From Streptococcus hyointestinalis (lineage in GTDB: Bacteria > Bacillota > Bacilli > Lactobacillales > Streptococcaceae), in NCBI RefSeq assembly GCF_011039275.1, contig NZ_JAAKGB010000001.1:2046001-2110000 (forward strand): 64,000 nucleotides of DNA. Direction: 5' to 3'. Below the pieces are notes generated by a model. The model was not told the origin of the DNA, ran no database searches, and was given only the letters and a program-made list of their open reading frames with translations. Shown here piece by piece: positions 1 to 7,964 of this stretch. Numbering within the stretch: position 1 is the first letter of the stretch; the number at the start of each line of letters is the position of its first letter. The position numbers and the translations under genes are program-made.

Positions 1-106
<106 letters not shown>

Positions 107-111
107 TTATG

Positions 112-1365
112 TTATTGTGGATGTTTTGGAAACCACAGTTGGTCTAAAAAGCCTGAAAATAGTAAGAATGACACCATCACGACGTTAAACGTGATGACAA
201 TACTCAAGGCTCTTGTGAATCGATTTTCAGGAAGATTAGGCTTGCCTGCGGCTTTTCGTTCTTTATTGATTTTTTTCTTCTTACGTAGCCAAGCATCGTT
301 GATAATAAGACCGATACCGTGAAACAGCCCGTAAGCAATGTAATACCAAGTCACACCGTGCCAAAAGCCCATAAGAAGCATATTAACCAAATAAGCGACA
401 CTGGATGTGGTATTACGGTTTTTAAAGACTTTATTTTTGACCAAGACCTTTACCAAGCGCATGAACACAAAGTCACGGAACCAAAAAGACAAACTCATGT
501 GCCAACGGTTCCAAAATTCCTTGAGGTCATGTGAGATAAAGGGTTTGTTAAAGTTTATCGGACTCTTGATTCCCATGAGATTGGACACGGCTAGCGCAAA
601 AAGGGTATAGCCTGCAAAGTCAAAGAAGAGGTCAAGCCCAAAAGCATACATGACACCTATGGTCGGGAGGTTGATAATCCCACCGTGCGCTAGAGCAAGC
701 TCTTTGAGTGGTGGTAAAAGCACCTGCCCAAAGAAATAAGCAATGATAAACTTATAGAGAAAACCTAGCATGAGATACCAGATAGACTTCTCCAGCATAT
801 CAAGCAACTCATCACGCTCTGGGATATTCTCATAATCATCGTTGAAACGCTTAAAGCGATCAATCGGACCACTGGAGAAAGTCGGCAGAAACATCAAAAA
901 GCGTAAAAACTGCCAAAGCGTAAACTCCGTTAGCACCCCGTCACGCATCTCAATAATCATCCCCACCGCACGGAAAGTCAGATAGGAAATTCCCAGGAAA
1001 CCAAACAAGCTCTGATTGGCTGCTATAATCGGCGCCACCTTGACAAAAGCAAGAGGCAAGACAGACAAGAGACACCACAGGTAAAAGAGCCATTTATTAT
1101 TGTGGTTACGTCTGTAAATCTTGTAAGAAAAGACCAGAATCGTCTCCCAAATGACATAGGCTAGTAGTGATTTGAGTTGCAACTGCCCCTTGCCTGTCAA
1201 CATCAAGATGATAAAGGAAAAGCTAAATAGCGCCTCGTAGATAGGAAAACGCTTTTTAAAAAAGAGTCCTATGAAAATCGGCAACACCGCTAGTAGAAGA
1301 TAAAAGAAATACTGCGGATTACCATAAACCTCCATGTGAGGAAGAGCATTCCAAAATTGCATCAT
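112..1365 (-). CDS. dltB: D-alanyl transferase DltB (MBOAT membrane protein)
   Basis: DltB is an integral membrane O-acyltransferase that moves D-alanine from DltC across the membrane for transfer to lipoteichoic acid. The 417-residue protein has about eleven hydrophobic segments. The MBOAT signatures are visible: [14 protein letters not shown] near residue 286 and GFWHGVTWY near 333. The histidine of the second motif is residue 336, the catalytic position known for this family. The start codon overlaps the end of dltA by four bases, so the two are translationally coupled. Length is normal for the family and no defect is seen. Confidence 0.95.
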   Translation of the reverse strand: MMQFWNALPHMEVYGNPQYFFYLLLAVLPIFIGLFFKKRFPIYEALFSFSFIILMLTGKGQLQLKSLLAYVIWETILVFSYKIYRRNHNNKWLFYLWCLLSVLPLAFVKVAPIIAANQSLFGFLGISYLTFRAVGMIIEMRDGVLTEFTLWQFLRFLMFLPTFSSGPIDRFKRFNDDYENIPERDELLDMLEKSIWYLMLGFLYKFIIAYFFGQVLLPPLKELALAHGGIINLPTIGVMYAFGLDLFFDFAGYTLFALAVSNLMGIKSPINFNKPFISHDLKEFWNRWHMSLSFWFRDFVFMRLVKVLVKNKVFKNRNTTSSVAYLVNMLLMGFWHGVTWYYIAYGLFHGIGLIINDAWLRKKKKINKERKAAGKPNLPENRFTRALSIVITFNVVMVSFLLFSGFLDQLWFPKHPQ

Positions 1366-2900
1366 GAACGATTGACCTCACTTATCAAGCGTTTAATGTC
1401 AATCTTACCATTTGGTGTCATCGGCAACTCGTCTTTATAGAGGAATTTGGATGGCATCATGTAGTCCATCATGATTTCTTTGAGTTCCTCTTTTATCGCC
1501 TTGGTAACATCCAAGTCACGCTCAAACTGCTCACGGACACCTGCTTTTAAGACGATGTAAGCCAAAAGATTTTGCACTTTGTGATCTTTATTGTAGCGAG
1601 GAACGGCAACGGCTGACTCAACATAGCAAGATTTTAGCAAGTTTTGTGCTACGTCTTCTAGCTCGATACGGTAGCCGTTAAACTTAATCTGAAAGTCCTT
1701 GCGACCACCATAAAGCAAAAGCCCCTCGTCGGTCATTTGCCCCAAGTCACCCGTATGGTAAGCAGGTTGCCCCTTGAAAGTAAAGAAGGCTTCTGCTGTC
1801 TTTTCGGGATTGTTGAGATAGCCCTTTGATACAGCTGGACCTGTGACGATAATTTCACCTTGCTGTCCGTTTGCGACAACCTCACCCCCATCATCCACGA
1901 TAAAGGTTGGCGAGTCTGGTTTCGGATAACCAATCGGCAGACGCTTGTAGTCTTCTAGCATATCGTCTGTGATAGCAACTGCTGACAAGGCAACTGTCGC
2001 TTCTGTTGGACCGTAGGCATTGACAATGCGGGCATGTGGGAAACGCTGACGCAATTTCTTAGCGGTCTTAACCGTCAACTCCTCACCATCAAAGTAAAAA
2101 TGCGTGAGTTTTGGTAAATGCTCCTCAGAGAAAGTATCTGAGAGCAATGCCATATCAGCAAATGACGGTGTTGATGTCCAGACTTGGATAGGCAAGCTCG
2201 CAATGGTTGTAAAGAGCTTTTTGAAATCACCGATGATTTCCTTTGGCAGAGCGTAGAGTGTACCACCCATGGCAAGCGTGGGCGCCCAGTACATGACAGA
2301 CAAGTCAAAGGAATAAGGCGGCTGCGCTAGCATTTGAGGACGTTCTGGAACTGAGAAAGTCTCCTGACCAATCATCCAGTTGGTAAAGCTCAAAAGATTG
2401 TCATGCGAGATTTGCACGCCCTTAGGCTGACCAGTTGTCCCAGAGGTAAAGATAATATAGTAATTATCATCTCCCTTGACAGGGTGTGTCAAGCTGTAAG
2501 AGCTCTTCTTCTCAAAGATAGAGTGCAATTGCGCTAGGTCAATCACCTCGACATCTGACAGCTCCAGCGGAAAGTCCCCGACACTAATCACAAGACTAGG
2601 CTGTGCAATGGCAACAATCGCCTCAACACGGTCAAGCGCCGAATGCTGGTCAACAGGGATGTAAGCATGACCAGACTTTGTCGCTCCAACGAAAGTTGCT
2701 AACATCTCATACTCCTGCCCACCAAAGACAAGAATCGGCGACTTTGCTGCTAAAGCTAGACTATCGATATAAGAAGCCAAACTGTCAGAGTCACTTTTTA
2801 GCTGCGCATAACTATAAGTCTTTCCCAAAATGTCATAGACAGGGAAATCAGGCTGCTTGAGGGCAAACCCATCAATCGTTTCAATCATATCTCGTATCAT
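1362..2900 (-). CDS. dltA: D-alanine--D-alanyl carrier protein ligase DltA
   Basis: DltA is the cytoplasmic adenylating enzyme that activates D-alanine with ATP and loads it on DltC. The phosphate-binding motif [12 protein letters not shown] is at about residues 151-162, followed by the adenylation core motifs NAYGPTEAT and YHTGDLG and the C-terminal lysine motif PNGKIDIK. I place the start at the ATG at 2900, giving 512 residues, because the GGAG at 2907-2910 is 6 bases upstream of it. A TTG at 2906 would touch that ribosome site. The gene follows dltX almost without a gap and overlaps dltB by four bases. Confidence 0.95.
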   Translation of the reverse strand: MIRDMIETIDGFALKQPDFPVYDILGKTYSYAQLKSDSDSLASYIDSLALAAKSPILVFGGQEYEMLATFVGATKSGHAYIPVDQHSALDRVEAIVAIAQPSLVISVGDFPLELSDVEVIDLAQLHSIFEKKSSYSLTHPVKGDDNYYIIFTSGTTGQPKGVQISHDNLLSFTNWMIGQETFSVPERPQMLAQPPYSFDLSVMYWAPTLAMGGTLYALPKEIIGDFKKLFTTIASLPIQVWTSTPSFADMALLSDTFSEEHLPKLTHFYFDGEELTVKTAKKLRQRFPHARIVNAYGPTEATVALSAVAITDDMLEDYKRLPIGYPKPDSPTFIVDDGGEVVANGQQGEIIVTGPAVSKGYLNNPEKTAEAFFTFKGQPAYHTGDLGQMTDEGLLLYGGRKDFQIKFNGYRIELEDVAQNLLKSCYVESAVAVPRYNKDHKVQNLLAYIVLKAGVREQFERDLDVTKAIKEELKEIMMDYMMPSKFLYKDELPMTPNGKIDIKRLISEVNRS

Positions 2901-2909
2901 AGACAACTC

Positions 2910-3032
2910 CTAGAATTCATTGTAGATAAAACTTCCCTGACCACGACCAAGGTAGCTAAAAAAGTAGAGTAACATTACAAAGATAACAAAGAAAAACAGC
3001 GTTTTTAGTAAAAATTGAAGATGCTTATTCAT
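2910..3032 (-). CDS. dltX: DltX small membrane protein
   Basis: This 40-residue protein is the first gene of the dlt operon. It has one membrane segment (about residues 11-28, rich in Phe, Leu and Val) and ends in GQGSFIYNEF. That aromatic C-terminal motif is the conserved hallmark of DltX, which works with DltB and in which the C-terminal tyrosine is proposed to carry D-alanine to lipoteichoic acid. The start is the ATG at 3032. Upstream is an AGAAGGTACAGG ribosome-site region. The stop codon overlaps the dltA ribosome site. Confidence 0.9.
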   Translation of the reverse strand: MNKHLQFLLKTLFFFVIFVMLLYFFSYLGRGQGSFIYNEF

Positions 3033-3147
3033 CCTGTACCTTCTCTCAAATTGTATTAAGCCCTTACATTTTAAAAATAGAAAACTAAAGGGCTTTCTTT
3101 CTTAACGCTAATAAAACAAGAGGGAAACCTCTACATTTTCTCATATT

Positions 3148-3176
3148 ATTGTACTATGATTACACCAAGAATACAA
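3148..3176 (-). promoter_or_regulatory. Candidate dlt operon promoter
   Basis: On the minus strand a TTGTAT -35 (3171-3176) is followed after 17 bases by a TACAAT -10 (3148-3153), about 115 bases upstream of dltX. The leader contains an 8-bp inverted repeat (3058-3065 with 3088-3095). Whether that repeat has a regulatory role cannot be told. Confidence 0.5.
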
Positions 3177-3216
3177 GAAAAAACCGACAGCTTCCATAAA
3201 TAATCACTTGGAATGC

Positions 3217-3255
3217 AAAAAAAGCCAACAGTCTCGAGTTCCTGTTGGCTTTCCT
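3217..3255 (-). terminator. rpmH terminator
   Basis: An inverted repeat pairs AAGCCAACAG (3222-3231) with CTGTTGGCTT (3242-3251). On the minus strand it ends in a run of seven T. It lies just downstream of rpmH and separates it from dlt. Confidence 0.85.
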
Positions 3256-3271
3256 CTTATAAATCGTCTGA

Positions 3272-3406
3272 TTAAGCTGACAATACTTTACGTCCTTTAC
3301 GACGACGGCTTGCAAGCACACGACGTCCGTTCTTAGTTGACATACGGTGACGGAATCCGTGTTTACGTTGACGACGGATCTTACTTGGTTGATAAGTACG
3401 TTTCAC
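3272..3406 (-). CDS. rpmH: 50S ribosomal protein L34
   Basis: This 44-residue, strongly basic protein begins [19 protein letters not shown] and ends KGRKVLSA, the almost invariant sequence of bacterial L34. It is part of the large ribosomal subunit. The start codon is GTG at 3406, behind a strong GGAGG ribosome site. The gene has its own promoter and terminator. In many bacteria rpmH and rnpA are adjacent, whereas here khpB and yidC lie between them. Confidence 0.97.
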
Positions 3407-3479
3407 TTTTAGTACCTCCTCATAGATTTCGTATTCGTTTAGCCGGCTATATTTGATCAGTTACTAAACATACCATATT

Positions 3480-3509
3480 ATTTTACATCATCTGTTGTTT
3501 ACTTGTCAA
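3480..3509 (-). promoter_or_regulatory. rpmH promoter
   Basis: Minus-strand TTGACA (3504-3509), an 18-base spacer, then TAAAAT (3480-3485). It begins inside the gap after khpB and would give a leader of about 65 bases before the rpmH start. Confidence 0.7.
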
Positions 3510-3531
3510 GTGCTTTTTGAGGATAAGCTCA

Positions 3532-4461
3532 TTAGTTTTTCACAGTGACCACAACGTAGCGATTTGGATCGCTACCTTCAGAGTAGCTATCCACGCCATC
3601 AATATGCGAAATGGCTTTGTGGACAATCTTGCGCTCGCTGTTACTCATCGGATCCATCCTAAAATCTTGACCACTGGCTAGCACACGGCTGGCAATCTTT
3701 TGACTAAAGTCAATCAGGGTTTCTGTGCGATGTTCCACATAATCATGGACATTGACCGACACCGAAAAAGCCTTTGAATAATGGTCATACAGATAATTCT
3801 GCGCTAACAACTGGAGCGATTTTAAAACCTTGCCATGATAGCCGATAATACGACCAGGCTCTGGTGTTTCAATCTGCAAATTGATTTGACGGCGCTTGGT
3901 AGTTGTCTCAATGCTAGCTTCCAAGTCCATCTCGTAGATAATGCGCTCCACATAGTTTTTGACCTGAGTTGCTGCTTCTGTGATGTCTATAGTTTGCGCT
4001 TCGTCTTTGTTATTGTCAAAAGCTGTCGCTACAAAAGCCTCAAAACTATCATCTGCCAAAGGAGCTGGCTCGTCCTCCAGAGGTTTGCTAGAAGCCGTTA
4101 GCTCCTCTTTTACCTCTTTAACTTCAGGTTCTAGCTCTTCTTTGGCAGCCGCCTCGCTTTTAGCAGAGGCGGGTTCGTTACTGGTGTCTACAATTGTCAC
4201 AGACTCACTTTGTTGCATCATGTCACGGTTTAGACGCTCTGTAATACTTGTCACCTTGTGACGTGTCACTGAGGACGTTTTAGCAGTCTTTTCAAGCTCT
4301 AAACTTTCGATATCAACTTGAGCAGGTCTTTTTCCAAAACCTAAAAATCCCTTTTTCTCACGTGAAATCACACGGATATGCACTTTTAGGCGAGTCAGTC
4401 CCAGCTCATCAAGACCTTTTGAGATAGCCTCTTCTACCGTTCGCCCTGTAAATACTACCAT
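3532..4461 (-). CDS. khpB: RNA-binding protein KhpB/Jag (Jag_N, KH, R3H)
   Basis: The 309-residue protein has three parts. The N-terminal Jag_N domain (about 1-52) has FTGRTVEEAISKGLDEL and the KKGFLGFG motif. A long acidic, low-complexity linker covers about 55-150. A KH domain (about 150-235) has the GYHGK loop, and a C-terminal R3H domain ends SEGSDPNRYVVVTVKN. KhpB with KhpA binds RNA and influences cell elongation and division in streptococci. It follows yidC by 9 bases in the rnpA-yidC-khpB operon. The linker is the variable part of the family. Confidence 0.92.
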   Translation of the reverse strand: MVVFTGRTVEEAISKGLDELGLTRLKVHIRVISREKKGFLGFGKRPAQVDIESLELEKTAKTSSVTRHKVTSITERLNRDMMQQSESVTIVDTSNEPASAKSEAAAKEELEPEVKEVKEELTASSKPLEDEPAPLADDSFEAFVATAFDNNKDEAQTIDITEAATQVKNYVERIIYEMDLEASIETTTKRRQINLQIETPEPGRIIGYHGKVLKSLQLLAQNYLYDHYSKAFSVSVNVHDYVEHRTETLIDFSQKIASRVLASGQDFRMDPMSNSERKIVHKAISHIDGVDSYSEGSDPNRYVVVTVKN

Positions 4462-4470
4462 AATAACTCC

Positions 4471-5286
4471 TTATTTCCGCTTTTTATGTGCTTTTTTCTG
4501 GGCACGACGGATACGTGCCTTACGCTCTTTTTCCTCTCTAGCTGCTGCTTCACGTGCTTCAATAATTTTAAAAGGGTTATTGAGCAACATGATTTGAAAG
4601 ACTTGAAAGGCATTGGATACTGTCCAGTAGAGAGCCACACCGCTGGCAAAGTTCACCCCAAAAATAAAAATCATAATTGGAAAGCCATAGGTCATGACGC
4701 TCATCATTGGATTTTTCTCTGGCGCTGCTTTATTGGTTAGCCAAGTGGACAAGAATGTAAACAAAGCCGCTAAAAGAGGTAGGATAAAGTAAGGGTCTGG
4801 CTTTGCAAGGTCAAGCCACAAAAAAGTCCCCTCACGCAAAAAGGCAACACGTGTCAGCGCTTGGTACAATGCCCACAAAATCGGCAATTGAATCAGCAAA
4901 GGAATGAAGCTAGCGTAAAGGCTGACACCATTTTCTTTGTAAAGCGCCTGCTGCGCTTCTGCCAACTTGAGACGGCTCTCGCTGTCACGTCCAGAGTATT
5001 GACGTTGCAACTCTCTTAGCTTTGGCTGCAACTCTTGCATCTTTTGGCTGGACTTCATTTGCTTGCTAAAGAGCGGCATCAAAGCAGTCCGCAAAATAAT
5101 GGTAAATAAGATAATCCCAATAGCGACGCTTCCACCAAAAGACAACCACTCGATTGCTTTAGCAAAGGCGTAGACAATCTGATCCCAAGCACCTTTTGAG
5201 TGACTGCTAACATCACCACGTCCACAAGCAGAAAGCACTAACAGTGCTAAGCTTCCTAATCCTAATAGTTTAACGTTTTTTTTCAC
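4471..5286 (-). CDS. yidC: Membrane protein insertase YidC
   Basis: YidC/OxaA inserts and folds membrane proteins. The 271-residue protein starts with a lipoprotein signal peptide, with lipobox LSAC at Cys21. It has five membrane segments and the arginine in the hydrophilic groove within [11 protein letters not shown]. The basic C-terminus ([20 protein letters not shown]) probably contacts the ribosome. It overlaps the end of rnpA by 17 bases, a conserved arrangement. Streptococci usually have two YidC copies, and this one next to rnpA and khpB corresponds to YidC1. Confidence 0.95.
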   Translation of the reverse strand: MKKNVKLLGLGSLALLVLSACGRGDVSSHSKGAWDQIVYAFAKAIEWLSFGGSVAIGIILFTIILRTALMPLFSKQMKSSQKMQELQPKLRELQRQYSGRDSESRLKLAEAQQALYKENGVSLYASFIPLLIQLPILWALYQALTRVAFLREGTFLWLDLAKPDPYFILPLLAALFTFLSTWLTNKAAPEKNPMMSVMTYGFPIMIFIFGVNFASGVALYWTVSNAFQVFQIMLLNNPFKIIEAREAAAREEKERKARIRRAQKKAHKKRK

Positions 5287-5629
5287 CTTCTCTACCTTCC
5301 TGATAAATCGCTGCTAACTTCAAGACATGCAGGAGATTTTTCTTCATCTCATGATAATCCAACTGCTCAACACCAGACCTTGCAATCACCACAAAGTCAT
5401 CTGTTGTAAGCTGCGGCTTCACCTCCTGCAAAATATGGCGAATAGAGCGCTTAATGCGATTGCGTACGACCGCATTGCCTAACTTTTTACTCACCGACAA
5501 TCCCACACGAAAGTGCTTCTGCTCTACCTTTAGATGATAAATGACAAATTTTCGATTGGCAATACTCTTGCCTTCGTGAAATATCTTCTGAAAATCTTTA
5601 TCACTCTTTACACGATAAGTTTTCTTCAC
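5270..5629 (-). CDS. rnpA: Ribonuclease P protein component
   Basis: RnpA is the basic protein subunit of RNase P, which with the RNA subunit matures the 5' ends of tRNAs. The 119-residue protein has the signature [12 protein letters not shown] at about residues 53-64. The start ATG at 5629 follows TTTGGAGTGAACTG. Only 18 bases separate the start codon from the left core repeat of the integrated element, so the element has replaced the sequence that normally lies upstream. Confidence 0.95.
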   Translation of the reverse strand: MKKTYRVKSDKDFQKIFHEGKSIANRKFVIYHLKVEQKHFRVGLSVSKKLGNAVVRNRIKRSIRHILQEVKPQLTTDDFVVIARSGVEQLDYHEMKKNLLHVLKLAAIYQEGREGEKKR

Positions 5630-5647
5630 AGTTCACTCCAAATATTC

Positions 5648-5661
5648 TATTTCTTTTCATT
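5648..5661. other. Left attachment core (attL candidate)
   Basis: The 14-base sequence TATTTCTTTTCATT occurs here and again at 16631-16644 in the same orientation, about 100 bases outside matching arm-type repeats. These are the expected ends of the integrated element. AAATAT flanks both copies, with a two-base difference next to the core. Assignment as attL is inference. Confidence 0.65.
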
Positions 5662-5765
5662 GTTTCCTTAATAAACACTATCCAAAACCACCACTAACTA
5701 AGGGATACATTTCCTTTTAAACCACCCTAATTAGACAAAGTAAACATAAGTACGGTGATTTAAAA

Positions 5766-5789
5766 GGGTAGTCAAAAAGGTAATTAAAT
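5766..5789. repeat. Left arm-type integrase repeats
   Basis: Two 12-base near-repeats in tandem, GGGTAGTCAAAA and AGGTAATTAAAT. The same pair recurs at the right end (16531-16554), and 20 of 24 positions agree. Pairs of this kind next to integrase genes are usual arm-binding sites for tyrosine integrases. Confidence 0.6.
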
Positions 5790-5815
5790 TTTATGAGTTC
5801 AGCAGGCAAGCAACT

Positions 5816-5838
5816 AGCACCCTCTGGGGTGCTTTTTG
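5816..5838 (+). terminator. Rho-independent terminator near left end
   Basis: AGCACCC and GGGTGCT form a 7-bp stem with loop TCTG, followed by a T-rich run on the plus strand. Just upstream is a 13-base block (5799-5811) that recurs inverted in the 31-bp repeats near the integrase. I see no plus-strand gene that it would terminate. Confidence 0.55.
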
Positions 5839-5865
5839 ATTACCTGATAACTTCCCAATATGTCC

Positions 5866-5874
5866 ATTATACCA
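5866..5874 (-). promoter_or_regulatory. Outward extended -10 promoter toward rnpA
   Basis: On the minus strand the sequence TGGTATAAT is a perfect extended -10 element. The -35 region TAAGCA is weak. It points out of the element toward rnpA, with a leader of about 230 bases. It may supply expression of rnpA-yidC-khpB in the integrated state. Confidence 0.45.
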
Positions 5875-5916
5875 TATATCCCATATTTTGCTTAACTATT
5901 TTGTGAAGTAAAAACT

Positions 5917-6430
5917 CAATAACAAAACGTTATTGGCTGTTCAAGTACAATATACCTGCAGCTGTCTTCTAAGGTAGCGTTTTGTTACCTTAGACTTTCT
6001 CCCAATTTTGGAAAAAAGCTGGAGTACCGTTTTGGTACCTCACGCACTAAATCAGTGCATGGGGTAATGAAACGTGACCCCATGCCACCCTATTTTGGGG
6101 CGTCATCTCATGCTGGGACGTTTTATCCCGTCATCCCATTCTAGGACTTCATCAACTCGCCAAATTTGATTCAAAGGGATGTCGTGTTTTGCGACTGCCT
6201 TAAAAGGTACCGTCAAATCAAAGACCCCTTGAGGGCGTAGCTGTAACTACAAACCTAACGGACGTACCCATAAGTACACCCGTTACAACCGTAGCCCTGA
6301 CTACACTTGTTTTCAGCCGTCAGAATATGCTTATATTCGCCGTTTTCAGCGCTTAACGGTATCGGTGGTATAAATACCCATGATTATCTTTTTAGCTCGC
6401 TGTGCGTGTTCCTGTGGCTCTCTGTGAGCC
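5917..6430. other. Hairpin-rich non-coding block
   Basis: This 0.5-kb stretch has no convincing gene and is packed with inverted repeats: 5917-5935 (7-bp arms), 5968-5994 (9-bp arms), 6024-6038, 6044-6058, 6057-6085 (9-bp arms), 6237-6250, 6256-6285 (TAACGG/CCGTTA enclosing GTAC/GTAC), 6291-6304, 6323-6338, 6340-6359 and 6416-6430. The second and third share the core CGTTTTG between complementary arms. Such density suggests a structured RNA, a transfer, packaging or replication site, or strong single-strand folding. The function is unknown. Confidence 0.5.
6103..6246 (-). pseudogene. Open frame without a start codon, possible gene remnant
   Basis: One minus-strand frame between a TAG (6247-6249) and a TGA (6103-6105) reads like protein: it contains VFDLTVPFKAVAKHDIPLNQ and then IWRVDEVLEWDDGIKRPSMR. 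It has no ATG, and the upstream frames are broken by stops. I do not recognise the family. It could be the tail of a decayed gene within the hairpin-rich block, or chance. Confidence 0.3.
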
Positions 6431-6475
6431 GTCAGATTGCATGCTGTCCTGTCCTTTAATTTTGATTGAAAGTAA

Positions 6476-6504
6476 TTGACACTACACCTAAATAGCGATA
6501 CAAT
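6476..6504 (+). promoter_or_regulatory. Promoter of antisense RNA (type I antitoxin)
   Basis: A near-perfect sigma-A promoter: TTGACA (6476-6481), 17-base spacer, TACAAT (6499-6504). It directs a short transcript toward the toxin gene encoded on the other strand. Confidence 0.8.
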
Positions 6505-6510
6505 GGAGAT

Positions 6511-6637
6511 AGAAAAAGGGAACTGCTGCTAACAGTCCCCTACGGTAACGCCGTCTAAGACGGCTAGCCGTGCCAAAAATTTTAGTTATTAAAATAACCG
6601 TCCTTGGCTCTGCTAAAAGTTAGGACGGTCTTTTTAA
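6511..6637 (+). ncRNA. Antisense RNA of type I toxin-antitoxin locus
   Basis: The predicted transcript of about 125 bases starts near 6511. It contains a GGGA/CCCC hairpin (6517-6540), a perfect GCCGTC/GACGGC hairpin (6551-6565), and a terminator formed by ACCGTCC (6597-6603) and GGACGGT (6623-6629) followed by five T. It converges on the toxin mRNA, and the terminator hairpin is shared by both strands. This is the organisation of txpA/RatA and Fst/par loci. The antitoxin role is inference. Confidence 0.65.
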
Positions 6638-6639
6638 TG

Positions 6640-6717
6640 TCATTTTTTATTGCTCATGATTGTTGCGACTAATACGCCAAAGGCGATCATCAGCGACAAC
6701 GTTTCATAAACAGACAC
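6640..6717 (-). CDS. Type I toxin, TxpA/holin-like family (25 residues)
   Basis: The peptide begins MSVYETLSLMIAFGVLVATI and ends MSNKK. It has a short polar start, one membrane helix and a lysine tail. The pattern (S-x-Y/F-E-x-L-x-x-M-I-x-F) matches the TxpA and putative holin-like toxin family, small membrane peptides that depolarise the cell when made without their antisense RNA. The start is GTG at 6717 with AAGGAG about 10 bases upstream. It has its own promoter, and the mRNA should end at the hairpin 6597-6629. It is shorter than TxpA. Confidence 0.7.
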   Translation of the reverse strand: MSVYETLSLMIAFGVLVATIMSNKK

Positions 6718-6761
6718 CGCCTGTTATCTCCTTTCTGTTGGATTTTTGGTCTTACATACAT
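6690..6761 (-). CDS. Possible leader ORF overlapping the toxin start
   Basis: A 23-codon frame starts at ATG 6761 behind a very strong ribosome site (GGAGGTGG). It runs across the toxin start codon in another frame, ending at 6690. A second ATG (6755-6757) is followed at once by TAA. In some type I systems (hok/mok) an overlapping leader couples translation to the toxin. Here that is only a possibility, and the peptide itself has no recognisable features. Confidence 0.3.
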   Translation of the reverse strand: MYVRPKIQQKGDNRRCLFMKRCR

Positions 6762-6820
6762 AAGCACCACCTCCAAACTAGAGACACGGCGAACCGCCTT
6801 TTACTTTGTTACCTTGGTCT

Positions 6821-6849
6821 AGTATAGCATAGCTTGCTAGCTCTGCCAA
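6821..6849 (-). promoter_or_regulatory. Toxin promoter
   Basis: Minus-strand TTGGCA (6844-6849), 17-base spacer, TATACT (6821-6826). The predicted mRNA of about 220 bases runs from near 6814 to the shared terminator. Its 5' leader contains a GGCG/CGCC hairpin (6788-6798). Confidence 0.7.
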
Positions 6850-6983
6850 TAGATTTTTTGCCCACGTCCTAGAGCGCTCATATTTGCGTTTTAAGGGCTG
6901 TTTTTATTTTGGGGTACATTTACCCACCAAAAACATTAAACGCTCAAAACACCCCCTTAAAATCAATCTGACAGCATTCTAAA

Positions 6984-7016
6984 ACAAAAAGGCTAGGATA
7001 ATTCCTAGCCTTTTGT
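6984..7016. terminator. Bidirectional terminator
   Basis: A 10-bp perfect stem (6989-6998 with 7003-7012) with T-rich tails on both strands. It probably ends the leftward operon of 8633-7347 and insulates the toxin locus. The stretch 6850-6983 next to it contains no gene, only a TTTTAAGGG/CCCTTAAAA inverted repeat. Confidence 0.75.
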
Positions 7017-7020
7017 GAAA

Positions 7021-7290
7021 TGTCCGAAAAACATGTCCGAAATGAATACAAGATAACTAACAAGAACTAGTTAAGTCTATGTTGGTTACATCTATTACTA
7101 TACCATATATCTACCTTGAAAGCTACTTATTTTTTTCTTTTTATGGAGTCGGAAATCTCGGGTATATATCACTTATGGAGTCTGAAGAGTAAGGATTCAG
7201 CATAAGGTTACTACGGAGTTCGGAAAGTTCGGATAGGGATGTTATGGATAACAAAAATAGGCAGATATGGAGGTCGAAAAGGACGGATAG
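7021..7290. repeat. Two families of short repeats in a gene-free stretch
   Basis: TGTCCGAAA occurs twice (7021-7029 and 7034-7042), and TTCGGA occurs in inverse orientation at 7219-7232. Five copies of TAYGGA(G) start at 7142, 7174, 7212, 7243 and 7266. Four of them are followed by a degenerate GAAA-rich tail. There is no gene between 7017 and 7346. These could be binding sites for an element regulator or a replication or packaging site. The function is unknown. Confidence 0.5.
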
Positions 7291-7346
7291 AAATAAAAGA
7301 AGTGATTAACTGCCACTCCTCATCATAGAAATCTGCTCTAAACCAA

Positions 7347-7964
7347 CTAGCCAAAGAGAGCTTCTAGGTCTAATCCTGTATCTGATCCACTCTGTTCATA
7401 TTGGTCGATAACTTCAAACATCATTTTAATGTCATCACCTTTCAGCTGTGCGTGATAACCACTGATAAAGTCCTTTTCTGGGACAATGATTTTATCTAAG
7501 ACAGCATAGTTTTTGCCTTTTTTACCGATAACGTAACCAACAACTCCAGTCGCATAAAGTAGCCCAGACGGCTTTTCTTGGATAGCTCGATAGTCCCGGA
7601 CAAGCGTGATAGTGTGATTGTCACTATTGACCTCAACGGCGTTAGCAAAAGCGATAGCTTCGTTAACTTGGTAGCGTTCCCTCGGGGTGCGTAATAACAT
7701 ACCATCACGCCCAAACTCTGGGACAACGACAGCATTCAAGCCAACTTGTGATTTCTCTAGCCCTTGCTTTTTGCGCTCTGCTTCCATTTTTGTGAGCTCT
7801 ACATAGTTATCTGCGGTATAGACCTTCTTACCGTCAATCGCTCCGACGGCTTCGATATTGTCAAACTCACCCTTGAAAAAGTCCAGCAGCGTTCCTTTAG
7901 GTTTTGCTACTGCGGTCTGTTCTTTCTGTAGGTTGTCAATCTCTTTTAAGATACCTTCTGTCAT
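7347..7964 (-). CDS. Hypothetical element protein, 205 residues
   Basis: I do not recognise this soluble protein. It begins with a short coiled-coil-like region (about 1-20), followed by mixed alpha/beta sequence, and ends in an acidic tail (SGSDTGLDLEALFG). It contains no cysteine, signal peptide or membrane segment. It is the last gene of a three-gene unit (68, 154 and 205 residues) and its start overlaps the preceding stop by four bases. Position at the end of the early region, after an ArpU-like gene, is where satellites often keep genes that act on the helper phage. Confidence 0.7.
   Translation of the reverse strand: MTEGILKEIDNLQKEQTAVAKPKGTLLDFFKGEFDNIEAVGAIDGKKVYTADNYVELTKMEAERKKQGLEKSQVGLNAVVVPEFGRDGMLLRTPRERYQVNEAIAFANAVEVNSDNHTITLVRDYRAIQEKPSGLLYATGVVGYVIGKKGKNYAVLDKIIVPEKDFISGYHAQLKGDDIKMMFEVIDQYEQSGSDTGLDLEALFG

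Noticed and set aside
3058..3095. Terminator in the dlt leader
   Set aside because: The 8-bp stem has a 22-base loop and no T run on the transcribed strand.
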